From NCBI GenBank assembly GCA_003707065.3, contig PPXM03000010.1, positions 434,001-498,000 of the forward strand: 64,000 bases of DNA, read 5' to 3'. The stretch comes from Trigonopsis variabilis. Taxonomy: Eukaryota; Ascomycota; Trigonopsidomycetes; Trigonopsidales; Trigonopsidaceae. The translations under genes were made by a program, and so were the position numbers. Shown piece by piece: positions 21,809 to 31,465 of the stretch. The notes below the pieces were generated by a model. It had not been told where the DNA came from. It made no database searches and saw only the letters and a list, made by a program, of their open reading frames with translations. The stretch's first letter is position 1, and every line of letters starts with the position of its first letter.

Positions 21809-23503
21809 CTACTCCATGTTAATATCGATGTCTGAGTCAGCGCTCACTTTCCTCGTCTTCGCAACTGCCGTTGATTGAATAGCACTCGACATTGGCAGCT
21901 GGTATTTTAGAACACCACGGACGATCAAATTGAAAGGACTCTTTATAATTTTGGCCCATTTCTCTGACCCTCCTTCTTCGGTCTGATTTCCAGGTTTGGC
22001 CAACCGCACCTCGCCCACTGACTCTTGGATCCGCCGCGATAGCAATCCTCCTTCAAACACCAGCGCTGTGTCAAATCGAGTGATTCTTCCCAATAGTAAA
22101 TTGCCATTTTCATCGTCGCCGTCATCTGGGTTTCCTGGCCAAAGACCATCAATTTCAAAAGCTGCGTCTTTCTCCTTCGAGGCCTTAGATGCGAAAACAT
22201 TGATATCTAGTCGGTCCACGTGGACAGCAAGGAGACCAGGATTGAAAGCTTGGACCACCAAGTCAAACATCAGCTCTTCTTCACTCACTAGAACCTCACT
22301 AAGCTCGGCAATATGGACATCCTGGAGAGGGCGATTAGATGCTAACATGAATCCAAGGGCAAATCCGACCAGCAATGTCCCTAAGATTCCCAGGAAGATG
22401 CACCCACCTAAGCGAGCACGCCGAATCCACGACTGATCGCTGAACTGATTTCTAGAGTAAACTCGCCGGGCGCGTTGTCTACCTAATAAGGCAGTCTCAC
22501 TATCATCATCCCCACTAGCCTCAGCGTCGAATGTCCTTCCTAAACCCGCTCTTGCTAGCCGATACGTGCTATCCATCGCTCCTGATGAAGTTACAAATCC
22601 ACCTTGATGGATGACGGGACTATTGTGATTTGTTCTGGGAGTCCTACCTGTATATACCCGCAGAGAATGAGCTGAGGCTTTTTTCCTTGGATTAGCAGCC
22701 GACTTTTGCCCAAATAGAGTCCCATCAATTGATCCTGTAAACGGTCGTTGACGCCCCAGAGACCCGTAGTCAGGCCTGTTACCGGAAAATGATGAGTTGG
22801 AAGGGCTTTTAGAAATAAATCCTGGGCGAGACAGCTCAGAAGCCGTGCTCTCGTAAACAAAAGTCTCATCACTATCAGGGGAGTCTGCATCATCCACTGC
22901 TGAAGCCACTTTAGCTGCAAAGATATCAGCTCGAGAACCATAATTCAAAGCCTTTGGTCGCCTTTTCTTCTTTTCTTTCTTTAGTGTAGCGCCCCCATTA
23001 CTGCCTGCTCCTTCTCCACCTCCCGTCTTCTTTCCTTTCACAGTCATTGGTCCATTCACAGCAACCTGAGGTACTGCAGCCACTGTTTCCGTTTCAACGG
23101 TCATGTTTCCTCGCTCATTCTGACTTGACAGCCTTCTCAACGCCGTAGCACTCAAGACCTTTGGAGCGCGAGAAGTATCTGAGTCTGAAGAGACCTTATG
23201 TTCATCTGAGAACGTTTCAGGCCCATTATTTTTGTATCTTCTTACTCTTCTATCGTCTTCTCGCACCGTCGATCCACCATTTTCACTTTGATCTTCATCT
23301 TCTGTCGCCGTACTAACTCCTGATGTATAACTTTGCGCCTCTTCTTGTTGTCCATTAATTTCACTTTTCAGAACATCATGTCGATTGGCATCTGCACTCC
23401 TGCTAAACTCATAAACATCGTCGTCATATTGATCTTCCGTTTCACTCTCCCGGATCGATGATTGTCGCGAAGGCACTCGCGACTTCTCCTCGGCTCTCTC
23501 CAT
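21809..23503 (-). CDS. VAC7: Vacuolar phosphoinositide regulator Vac7-like
   Basis: Vac7 is a fungal vacuole-membrane protein that activates the Fab1 PI3P 5-kinase, raising PI(3,5)P2. The single exon encodes 564 residues. A long disordered N-terminal half rich in Ser, Asp and Glu contains a basic run (KKEKKKRRPKALNYG) and the signature ADIFAAKVASAVDDADSPDS followed by DETFVYES, the conserved Vac7 motif. One transmembrane helix follows basic residues (RRARLGG then CIFLGILGTLLVGFALGFML), and a C-terminal lumenal LEA14-like beta domain (ELMFDLVVQAFNPGLLAVHV, DRLDINVFAS) completes it. The architecture matches fungal proteins annotated as phospholipid metabolism enzyme regulators. It is divergent from WEE1. 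Confidence 0.85.
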   Translation of the reverse strand: MERAEEKSRVPSRQSSIRESETEDQYDDDVYEFSRSADANRHDVLKSEINGQQEEAQSYTSGVSTATEDEDQSENGGSTVREDDRRVRRYKNNGPETFSDEHKVSSDSDTSRAPKVLSATALRRLSSQNERGNMTVETETVAAVPQVAVNGPMTVKGKKTGGGEGAGSNGGATLKKEKKKRRPKALNYGSRADIFAAKVASAVDDADSPDSDETFVYESTASELSRPGFISKSPSNSSFSGNRPDYGSLGRQRPFTGSIDGTLFGQKSAANPRKKASAHSLRVYTGRTPRTNHNSPVIHQGGFVTSSGAMDSTYRLARAGLGRTFDAEASGDDDSETALLGRQRARRVYSRNQFSDQSWIRRARLGGCIFLGILGTLLVGFALGFMLASNRPLQDVHIAELSEVLVSEEELMFDLVVQAFNPGLLAVHVDRLDINVFASKASKEKDAAFEIDGLWPGNPDDGDDENGNLLLGRITRFDTALVFEGGLLSRRIQESVGEVRLAKPGNQTEEGGSEKWAKIIKSPFNLIVRGVLKYQLPMSSAIQSTAVAKTRKVSADSDIDINME

Positions 23504-24192
23504 AGCGTATTCCCAATGAGTTCGAGAACCTCTTCCTAATCTTTAGGCGCCCTCTTCTTGCAACTGCTTGACTATAGAGACGAAGGCAGTAATAGCCTTC
23601 GCAAAAGCTCTTGCTAAACATTGTCTTATTTATGCCATATGTCTCTAGGCTGGATCGTTGCTGCTACATCACCTGCCCACGCTCCCAAGCCTCGTGTAAT
23701 ATCAATCCTGTTAAACGCTTGCTTTTATTTTCTGGCCCCTCTTTCCCATTTATATACTGGAATCAATCCCTATTCTTTTCCACGGCTCAATTTCCCTTTC
23801 ATTTGATCTTACACCGCTCTCTCTATTTCCTTTTTCTACCCCAAAAGGTGTCGCGACGAGACCAAGGGCAGATCTTAGAAACTTCCGTGCTCCTTGAAAT
23901 AAGTAATAATAATCGACAAGAAACTAGTTATATCTGTTGACCTGGAATTCCGCTATTCAGCCATTTTGTTTTGGGTTTCTTGTACTATTCGCCACCAGCC
24001 CATTTACAACGTGTCTGGTCGCTAACCCATCATTTTGGCAATCTGTTATCGCAAGTCCTTTCTTTGCGAGCGCGCTATTGATACGGATTTTTGAACTGTT
24101 ATTTTTCTAGTCTTTGGTCTCGGTAAGCTTTAACAACGCGTCAGAACGCGTGATCATATATAGATACCTTTCGCCTACTGCTTATTCTGATC
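23504..24192. promoter_or_regulatory. Divergent VAC7/WEE1 promoter region
   Basis: 690 bp, pyrimidine-rich on the plus strand around 23740-23840. It ends in two ACGCGT boxes at 24136-24141 and 24146-24151, spaced ten bases apart. Confidence 0.45.
24136..24151. promoter_or_regulatory. Paired MCB (ACGCGT) elements before WEE1
   Basis: Two ACGCGT boxes begin at 24136 and 24146, about one helical turn apart and 42-57 bp before the WEE1 ATG. MBF (Mbp1-type) binds this element at G1/S genes, and yeast SWE1 is a known late-G1 gene. Confidence 0.55.
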
Positions 24193-26199
24193 ATGCAAAC
24201 TCCTTCTCAAATTCGACAACTAGATATTCAGCATCCGGCTAATTCTGATTCGACGCCTTCATTCACTCGATCTGATCTTTCTCTTCGCGTCCCTTCTCCT
24301 CCTCCTCCGCAGCCTCAGCTCGCGTTACCGCGCTCCCAATCGATACTAAATCTCGATGAAGCTTCTCAAGGTTCTCCGGTGGCGAAGAGATTTGATTCTT
24401 TTGCTTCTCCAAGCCCAACCTCTCCTCTAGACCGCGTCGCAAAAGGGATTTTTGCCAATCAGCCAAATAAACGTGTTCACGCTCATCGAGAGAGAAAGGC
24501 CAGTCATTCGAAACATCGTCGATCTTTCCTTGACTCTCATGATATCTTTGGTGGAACTTTTACTCTGCCCGACCGTGATGCCCATGATCAGTTGGTGCTG
24601 GGTTCTTTATCTTACGAGTTGGGAACCCCCAAGAACCCTCTAACCAAGATACGCAAGACAATGTCTATGGAAAATGGCCTCGGAAAACGTGAAAGCCCCT
24701 TCACTATCAAACATCCTCTCCCGAATGCTTCTATTCACCCTCAGCACTCCGATCACAACGTGCTCCAATACTCTAACTCCTCGAATCTCAACCCAGAAAA
24801 CCACGATAAACCTCGAAGATTTCCTCTTTTAGCGAACGTCGAACCTCGCTTTTCAACTCCGACATATCGAGGAGTGAGGCCCCTTCAGACAGCGTTTATG
24901 AGTACTGGTTTGATCTCCAAGAGAAATAGACCAGTTATCGAAAGCAACCCAAGGCCTCCAGAAACCCCATGTAAAAGACCAGGCCGGCTAGAGTCGGTAA
25001 CGCGGACGGATTCAGATTCAAGTGATCCACTGACCCCCACTAAACAAGCGCCAAGTATACGCAGACAGATGCATCGGCGGCGCTCGTCACTTCAGTCGAC
25101 AGTTACCTTGGCCTCTTTACGGCAGTGGGACAGTTTAGACTCAGCCGTCAGTCCCTCGACACCTGCTAAAGAACAAAGCGTTGAAATTCTGGACCCTTGT
25201 CTAGTGAGTCGGTTCGAATCGGTTACTTTACTCGGTATAGGAGAGTTCTCGGTTGTATTTGCCGTGCGAGAAAGGATAAATGAGACTAAATGGGCCGTAA
25301 AGCGAACAAAAAGTACGATCGTTGGCGCTAAAGCTCGTCGGAGGCGGCTGGAAGAGGTTGAAGTTTTGCATGGGCTCAACAATGGTGTTGGTGACGGCCG
25401 GGAGTATGTTGTTCAAATGTCTTTTTTCTGGGAGGATCGTGGGTTTTTGTACATTGCGACCGAATTATGTGAAAATGGAAGTTTGGATGTGTTTCTAAGT
25501 GAAAGCGGGCGCGTGGCGCGTCTGGACGGCTGGCGGGTTTGGAAGATCCTTGTCGAGCTCGCTCTCGGGCTCCGTTATATCCATTGTTGTGGCTTTGTTC
25601 ATCTTGACATCAAGCCGGCTAATGTCTTTATAACATTTGATGGTAACCTTAAAATCGGGGACTTTGGAATGGCCACGCGTTATCCTGTCGAACCTGGCAG
25701 CGAGCGAGAAGGGGACCGAGAATACATTGCACCCGAGGTCTTAACTCAGCAAGAATATGGTCCGCCTGCCGATATTTTTTCTTTAGGATTGACAATGCTC
25801 GAGATAGCGGCTAACATCGTGTTACCTGATAATGGAGAGCATTGGCAGAAATTGCGATCTGGGGACTTGTCCGAAGCTGGTAGATTATCATCCGGCGATA
25901 TGAGTGCTAAAGCAGAAGAGGAAGTGGACAGCAACAGTTGTTCACCTGAGCCACCATGGGTCCCCAAGTTTATGGGAGAGCGAGCAGATGTGCTTGACCG
26001 CTTGGTGAGATGGATGACCAGGCCAGATCCACATGAGCGGCCAACTGCAGATGAACTGGTCAGCCGTGAAGAATTCCAATACATAGAGCGGACGCGAAAG
26101 GCTGGTGCAGTAATCTACGAAGGGGATTACGGGCCTGCGCCCTCTGAAGAGATGGGAGAGGTGTCCCGATGGCGGGCAGATAGCCGCATACGTGGCTAA
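24193..26199 (+). CDS. WEE1: Wee1/Swe1 mitosis-inhibitor kinase
   Basis: Wee1 phosphorylates the inhibitory Tyr of Cdk1 and delays mitosis. The single exon encodes 668 residues. The first ~330 are disordered, with many SP/TP sites, as usual for the regulatory half. The kinase domain starts near residue 337: glycine loop GIGEFSVVF (G348), Lys370 in WAVKR, catalytic loop HLDIKPAN (D472) and DFG Asp at 490 (IGDFGMATRY), then EYIAPEV and PADIFSLGLTMLEIA. The Wee1 trait is the GFVHLDIKPANVFI form with LDIK instead of the usual RDLK, and an EGD-R-YIAPE activation loop. An acidic insert follows NIVLPDNG. Paired ACGCGT boxes lie 42-57 bp upstream. Confidence 0.9.
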   Translation: MQTPSQIRQLDIQHPANSDSTPSFTRSDLSLRVPSPPPPQPQLALPRSQSILNLDEASQGSPVAKRFDSFASPSPTSPLDRVAKGIFANQPNKRVHAHRERKASHSKHRRSFLDSHDIFGGTFTLPDRDAHDQLVLGSLSYELGTPKNPLTKIRKTMSMENGLGKRESPFTIKHPLPNASIHPQHSDHNVLQYSNSSNLNPENHDKPRRFPLLANVEPRFSTPTYRGVRPLQTAFMSTGLISKRNRPVIESNPRPPETPCKRPGRLESVTRTDSDSSDPLTPTKQAPSIRRQMHRRRSSLQSTVTLASLRQWDSLDSAVSPSTPAKEQSVEILDPCLVSRFESVTLLGIGEFSVVFAVRERINETKWAVKRTKSTIVGAKARRRRLEEVEVLHGLNNGVGDGREYVVQMSFFWEDRGFLYIATELCENGSLDVFLSESGRVARLDGWRVWKILVELALGLRYIHCCGFVHLDIKPANVFITFDGNLKIGDFGMATRYPVEPGSEREGDREYIAPEVLTQQEYGPPADIFSLGLTMLEIAANIVLPDNGEHWQKLRSGDLSEAGRLSSGDMSAKAEEEVDSNSCSPEPPWVPKFMGERADVLDRLVRWMTRPDPHERPTADELVSREEFQYIERTRKAGAVIYEGDYGPAPSEEMGEVSRWRADSRIRG

Positions 26200-26312
26200 T
26201 GTAGGATTAGATTGACGATACGAAAGTGAACAGGACGTGTAAACCACATAACAATCATATTGATAACTATTATAAACAACGAGCGACCAAGTCAAAGACC
26301 GGGCAGCGAGGG

Positions 26313-26930
26313 CTAGGCAGATTGAGATTCGGCAGCTGAAGCTGTGTGAGTCTCTGGCGTGGGAGTAGCCACTTTGGCAGATGCCAAATTTGACGTCGGT
26401 CGCTTTGACTGGTAGTCTTTGATAGCACTTTTTATCGCGTCCTCGGCGAGCATCGAGCAGTGTAGCTTGACAGGCGGTAACGAAAGCTCCTTAGCAATGA
26501 CTGTATTTTTAATCTTGGCAGCATCTTCTAGTGACATTCCATGGACAAGTTCAGTGAGGTAGGACGATGAAGCGATTGCAGAACCACAGCCAAAGGTCTT
26601 GAACTTCGCCTCCTCGATACGGCCGTCTTTACCCACCCGGATTTGGAGTTTCATGACATCTCCACAAGCAGGGGCACCTACTAGTTAGCACAATATCCCA
26701 TATATTGAAGAGGAGACTCACCTACTAGACCTGTACCCACATCAATATCATTTTTATCCATGGAGCCGACGTTGCGAGGTCGCGCATAATGGTCTAACAG
26801 TAAAATGGTTAATTAAAAGTAGATGAAAAAGTCACTTATCTTTCTGATGATAGAACCGACTACTAGAAACAGTAGGAAAAGCACGAAGTGGTTGCGTTCG
26901 TAAACTTCTTAGACTGAGTCGTGACAACAT
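26313..26930 (-). CDS. ISU1: Mitochondrial iron-sulfur cluster scaffold Isu1
   Basis: Isu1 is the scaffold on which the Nfs1 complex builds [2Fe-2S] clusters in the matrix. Three exons: 26930-26840, 26799-26722, 26677-26313, giving 177 residues. Exon 1 is an arginine-rich presequence (MLSRLSLRSLRTQPLRAFPT) ending YHQK. The ligand cysteines are in APACGDVMKLQ, KFKTFGCGSAIASSS and LPPVKLHCSMLAEDAI, which includes the LPPVK loop recognised by the Hsp70 Ssq1. Intron 1 (26839-26800, 40 nt) appears to be AT-AC: it starts ATAAGT and ends TTTTAC. Only this choice gives YHQK-VLDHYARPRNVGSMDK, matching the conserved KVIDHYENPRNVG; GT-AG choices break the frame or drop conserved residues. Intron 2 is an ordinary 44-nt GT-AG. 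A ~45-residue C-terminal tail beyond DYQSKR is longer than usual. Confidence 0.92.
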
Positions 26931-28473
26931 TGTGAGATTGGGGAGAGAGCGACGGTGAGGGCTTAGATATAAGTGCTCGACCAGTGGCAAAGGAGATTGC
27001 GGGCGGAGATATGACATATGTGGCACAAGTACCACATATTGTTACAGTTATACCAGTAATGTCCTTTATCTCCGGGGTATCACACGAAGATGCAGATTAT
27101 GATGTAAAGTTGCAAACAAAGCAATGACATAAATTTCACAGGACATGATTTCAGATCAGCAAAATTAGTTTCTCCTTAAAATTTTTGAGGGAACGATCAT
27201 GTGACTCCTAAAGATCCGTTTTACTCGACCAAGTCGTTGCCGTTGTCGCTCTGCCTCTCTCAATGACAAATGCGGATAAAAGCTAGCATACATGTGCGAC
27301 GCTGATAAGCCTTCTCCGATGTCGGCTCAGAAAAACATTACCATCTTGCTTCTAGCAAATATTAAAAGAAAATGAGGTATTGATATGATTTTGAAATCTT
27401 CTTTATCTAGATTGTTGACCTTGCGTAATAAAGAGATACACGCCGATTAGCTTCACTTAATTCTGAGAGCAAGTAGGGCAGTGATAGGAAAGCCCTTATT
27501 ACATCGGGGAGGCTTGGTGATGTCCAGTGGCCTCATGTCCTGTTAACTCAGGTCTAGGTACTCATTTTCTTACAGTCAAGCAATCAGCTCTTCACTCGAA
27601 AATGATGAAAGACTGTGAGCAGAGTAGTAGAGTAGTAAAATGTTAAACGAACATCATCTGTATTTTCTAACTCACAAGAGATATTGACAAGCTGTCGTGC
27701 TGACAGCAACAATAGACTCTTCAATCAAGCAGCCATATATGAGCTTTTACCATTGTAAAACAGCTAATATTCACGGGTATTGCATATCTCTGCGGATGCG
27801 CCGGATGGATGAAAGGTGACCTTTCTTTTTTGTACTGTGGATGCGAAGCTCAGATTATGGGGTGATCAGGCTACCCGTCCGGTATGTAATATTCGTACTT
27901 TCGTACGTCTCCTATACACCATATACTGATCGGCCAATTGAGCAACATAGGAGAAAGAATAGAATATATTTCTCCGAAGAGGTTTAAGTAGACGCGTTTA
28001 CAAACATGCGATTAAGATTGTCTTTTTCGAAACTAGAAAATGGCCGGGGCTCCTGAAAACCAACTCTTCCTCCTCACTCTACTGTCGATCCTCAAAACTC
28101 TCGGTGCTGTGAAAAATCTCTACAATTTGTAGACAAAATTCATGTCTCTAATGTTATGGAGGGCATTAATTAGTAGTAATGATAATGGTCACGAAACTGT
28201 CATAATGAAGCCTTGTCATCATATCATCAACATGTAAACAAGCCATTTCTTAGCTATTAAACTCAATCGCGAAGAATATTCAGAAATGAAATGGTGCCTT
28301 CCCTTATATGCCATATGCAGTTGACTACGAATTTGAGTTGATCTGAGTTCTAGCAGAAAAAAGATTGCGTGGTACCGGTACAGACTCTGGTCGGTTGCTT
28401 TATGAGTCGCTCTCCATCCACGCGTCAAACCTGTACAACGCGTCTCCCAGATCTTAATTAAGGACACGTCGCG
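26931..28473. promoter_or_regulatory. Long divergent region between ISU1 and RFA1, with MCB boxes
   Basis: 1.5 kb with no clear gene. ACGCGT occurs at 27992-27997, 28420-28425 and 28438-28443; the last two sit 30-54 bp before the RFA1 ATG. A 30-codon open frame at 28040-28132 (MAGAPENQLFLL...) is unsupported. Confidence 0.45.
28420..28443. promoter_or_regulatory. Paired MCB (ACGCGTC) elements before RFA1
   Basis: Two ACGCGTC boxes begin at 28420 and 28438. Replication genes including RFA1 are classic MBF targets in yeasts, so position and sequence agree. Confidence 0.6.
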
Positions 28474-30387
28474 ATGAGCCAACAATATGGCGAAGCACCG
28501 GCTGAATTAAGCCGAGGCGAGTTGGAGAAGGTGTTTGAAAAGGCTCAGAACTATCTTAAAGAGACGGGGAATCCTCCGAATGATGTCTTCACCGAACCGT
28601 TAGTGCTCCAGGTTCTTCAAGTCAAAGATATGATGACTGGTAATCCAAATGATCCTAAGAGTCAGCGTGTTCGAGTGGTTTTATCTGACGGAGAGTCTTA
28701 CTGCAGCTGTATAGCTCAGTCTTCTGCTTTCGACTCTGATATCAAACCGTTGAGTTTTGTTCGACTTCCGGGATATAAAATAACGTTAATGAAGGCTCGT
28801 CGAACATGGCTTATATTACCTTTGCAGATAGAACCCTTGCCTCATCTGGGAAAGGTTCAACTTGCTCGCCCTCATCCGGTTAAGATATTTTGGCCACCCG
28901 AGACCGAGCAAGATCATGCGTCAGGTCAAATCCAACAACAGCATCAAGAGTCTTTCTACGGCTCCGATTCTAAGGTTACTAATGTCAATAAGTACCAGAC
29001 CACGGCTCATTCAAATAATCCTGTTATTCCTCAATCTATGATCACTCCAATCGAGAGCGTCACTCCCTATCAAGGAAAATGGGTCATCCGGGCCAGAGTG
29101 ACACACAAGACTGAGCTACGACAATATTCAAATGCTAAAAATACTGGAAAATTATTTAATGTGACATTTTTGGATGAATCTGGAGAAATTAGAGCTACTG
29201 GGTTTAATGAGCAGGCCGACTTGTTTTATGATATGTTGAAAGAAGGCCAAGTCTATTACGTTACGAACTGCAGAGTAAATATTGCTAATCGCAAGTTTTC
29301 AAATGTGAATAATAATTATGAGCTGATGTTTGAGCGAAACACAGAAATCAAGCCTGCTGAAGATATCACCAATATTCCTCAACTCCGATTCAACTTCACT
29401 AAAATTGCTGATTTGGCTAAGGTCGACGAAAATTCGATTATAGATGTTATAGGCTTGATCCGATCCGTTGGCGAACCAAGCACTATCATCTCTAAGACCA
29501 ACCGCCAGTTCACCAAACGTGAAATTCAATTACTCGACCAATCTCGCTGGGCCGTGACAATTACCCTCTGGGGTGCTGAAGCGGAGAAATTTAAAGGAGT
29601 CGAAGGTTCAGTCGTGGCCTTTAAAGGTGCCAAAGTCGGATCATTTAATGGTCGCTCCCTGAGCAGCTTGAATTCAACCACTGTTGACCTCGATCCTGAT
29701 ATCTCAGAAGCTCATGAGCTTGCCGGCTGGGGCGCCTCTCAAGGAGATCTTAGTGCTCTGGATGTTCTTACCTTTTCTCGCTCGGCCACTACCCAGGGCG
29801 CTCGAGAGATCGGTGATGAAGTCTTGACCATCCGACAAGTCAAAGAAGCCCAGTTAGGCTCCGGAGACAACCCTGATTATTTCTCTATCAGAGCTACGGT
29901 CATGTATATCCGTCATCAAAACGTGTGCTATCCTGCTTGCCCCTCCGAATCGTGTAACAAAAAGGTTGTCCAGGTGGGTGTAAACCAATGGCGATGCGAG
30001 CGTTGTGATAAGACGTATGAGAAGCCTGAATATCGATATATCATGACCTTCTCCGCGGCTGATGATACCGACAGCTTGTGGTTATCATGTTTTGACGAAG
30101 TTGGTAAACAGATCATGGGAATGAGTGCGGATGAGTACATTGCCTTGGGGCTAGAAGATAAAGCTGATATGGGTGACATGGGTGATTTCGAATTCAACAC
30201 CGATGAATCGAAACGATGCAATGAAGCTCGCTACGATGCATCGGTCGGTACGTACATCTTGAGATGTCGTGCACGACAGGACAATTATAATGACACAGTC
30301 AAGATCCGGTATTCGGTGTCTTCGGCGAAGCCCATTTCATTTGTGGACGAAGGTCACCGTCTTGCGAATCTAATTGATAAGTATTAG
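28474..30387 (+). CDS. RFA1: Replication protein A large subunit (RPA70)
   Basis: Rfa1 is the main ssDNA-binding subunit of RPA, needed in replication, repair and recombination. The single exon encodes 637 residues, normal for the family (yeast 621). Order: N-terminal OB fold (MSQQYGEAPAELSRG to about residue 110, with KPLSFVRLPGYK), a linker, then DBD-A (ITPIESVTPYQGKWVIRARV, TGKLFNVTFLDESGEIRATG), DBD-B (FNFTKIADLAKVDENSIIDV, SRWAVTITLWGAEAEKF) and DBD-C with a zinc ribbon (CPSESCNKKVVQVGVNQWRC then CDKTYEKPEYRY, around residues 485-520). It ends with YNDTVKIRYSVSSAKPISF, which mediates trimer assembly. Two ACGCGTC boxes lie just upstream. Confidence 0.96.
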   Translation: MSQQYGEAPAELSRGELEKVFEKAQNYLKETGNPPNDVFTEPLVLQVLQVKDMMTGNPNDPKSQRVRVVLSDGESYCSCIAQSSAFDSDIKPLSFVRLPGYKITLMKARRTWLILPLQIEPLPHLGKVQLARPHPVKIFWPPETEQDHASGQIQQQHQESFYGSDSKVTNVNKYQTTAHSNNPVIPQSMITPIESVTPYQGKWVIRARVTHKTELRQYSNAKNTGKLFNVTFLDESGEIRATGFNEQADLFYDMLKEGQVYYVTNCRVNIANRKFSNVNNNYELMFERNTEIKPAEDITNIPQLRFNFTKIADLAKVDENSIIDVIGLIRSVGEPSTIISKTNRQFTKREIQLLDQSRWAVTITLWGAEAEKFKGVEGSVVAFKGAKVGSFNGRSLSSLNSTTVDLDPDISEAHELAGWGASQGDLSALDVLTFSRSATTQGAREIGDEVLTIRQVKEAQLGSGDNPDYFSIRATVMYIRHQNVCYPACPSESCNKKVVQVGVNQWRCERCDKTYEKPEYRYIMTFSAADDTDSLWLSCFDEVGKQIMGMSADEYIALGLEDKADMGDMGDFEFNTDESKRCNEARYDASVGTYILRCRARQDNYNDTVKIRYSVSSAKPISFVDEGHRLANLIDKY

Positions 30388-30474
30388 AAATGACAAGGTT
30401 AGTTGGGAGTTGTGCGTAAATATCAAAAGCCAGAGAAAATATATATATATGCCCAAAGTATTATCATTTCTATC

Positions 30475-31465
30475 TTACAAGTCCTTGCGAGTCATCTCAG
30501 GGCCCGATACTGGGTTAGGAGACAGGAGGACTTTCTGGCCGGACTTGGGTTCGATTGTTTTTCGGCCAGATTGAGGTCCAGGGGTGACTTTGACGCCAGC
30601 CTTGAGGTCTTCCAAGACCTTCTTTGCCGTTTCTGGAGTAAGGTCTTCGAAATAATCGTCATTGATACAAATCATGGGCGCATTTGAGCAAGCACCTTGG
30701 CATTCAACTTCGCTTAGAGTGAATTTCTTGTCTTCGGTAGTCTCGCCCACTTTGATGCCGAGCGTTTGCTGGACAGTGGTCAAGATATCATCAGATCCAC
30801 ATAGTACACATGGTGTCGTAGTACAGACTTGGACGTGGTATTTGCCCACAGGATTTCGGTTGAACATGGTGTAGAAACTAGCGACTTCGTAGACTCTCAT
30901 GGGAGGCATTTCAAGGAGTTTGGCTACATAGTTCATCACGCTGATAGATGTAAAGCCAAGTTGGCGTTGTCCAAGATCCAATAAAGGCATCACGGCAGCC
31001 TTTTTGTAGGTTGGGGGATATTTGGCAATGACGGACTTAGCCCGCTCCAAGTTTTCCGGAGTGAATTCAAACGGAATCGATGGGTTATTGTCAGGAGTAT
31101 CTCGATGCTAAGAGTTAGCATTTATACAGAAGCTTAAATCGACTTCATGACGGTAAATAGTCCACGGCTGCCAATATTCCTCCGTTAAAACACTCAAGCT
31201 ATACCGCCGATTCCACAACTGAAACCGCTACTGCCTATATCACCCCCATTAATTAGAAAGTCGATTCGAACGCAGTATAACCCGAGCAACATTACGCACT
31301 AGTTATCTTCGCGTGCAGACAAGAGCAAATATTGGCGGCCCTGGGAACCATAGCGTTTTTCAAATGTCGAAAAAAATTAGTCCAACTTACCACTGATAGA
31401 GCAGAAGAATGTCTAACTAATCGAACGCTTCGAGTTGACCGCTTGACTATAAGGTTTCGAATCAT
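30475..31465 (-). CDS. Complex I 24-kDa subunit (NDUFV2/NuoE)
   Basis: NDUFV2 carries the N1a [2Fe-2S] cluster in the NADH-oxidising arm of respiratory complex I. Exon 1 (31465-31391) encodes a basic presequence [21 protein letters not shown] 283-nt intron follows, long for this window, then exon 2 (31107-30475) begins [20 protein letters not shown], giving 235 residues. The cluster ligands are in [13 protein letters not shown] and [15 protein letters not shown]. Other family marks are [35 protein letters not shown] and [10 protein letters not shown]. It converges on RFA1, only 87 bp between stops. Its presence means this fungus retains complex I, unlike Saccharomyces and fission yeast. Confidence 0.94.

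Noticed and set aside
22217-22222. CACGTG within VAC7
   Set aside because: It lies in coding sequence and lacks the T/A flank of the Cbf1 site, so it is not counted as regulatory.
28040-28132. 30-codon ORF MAGAPENQLFLL... in the ISU1-RFA1 gap
   Set aside because: A single short frame without splice sites, family resemblance or a nearby gene context; it may be a chance ORF.
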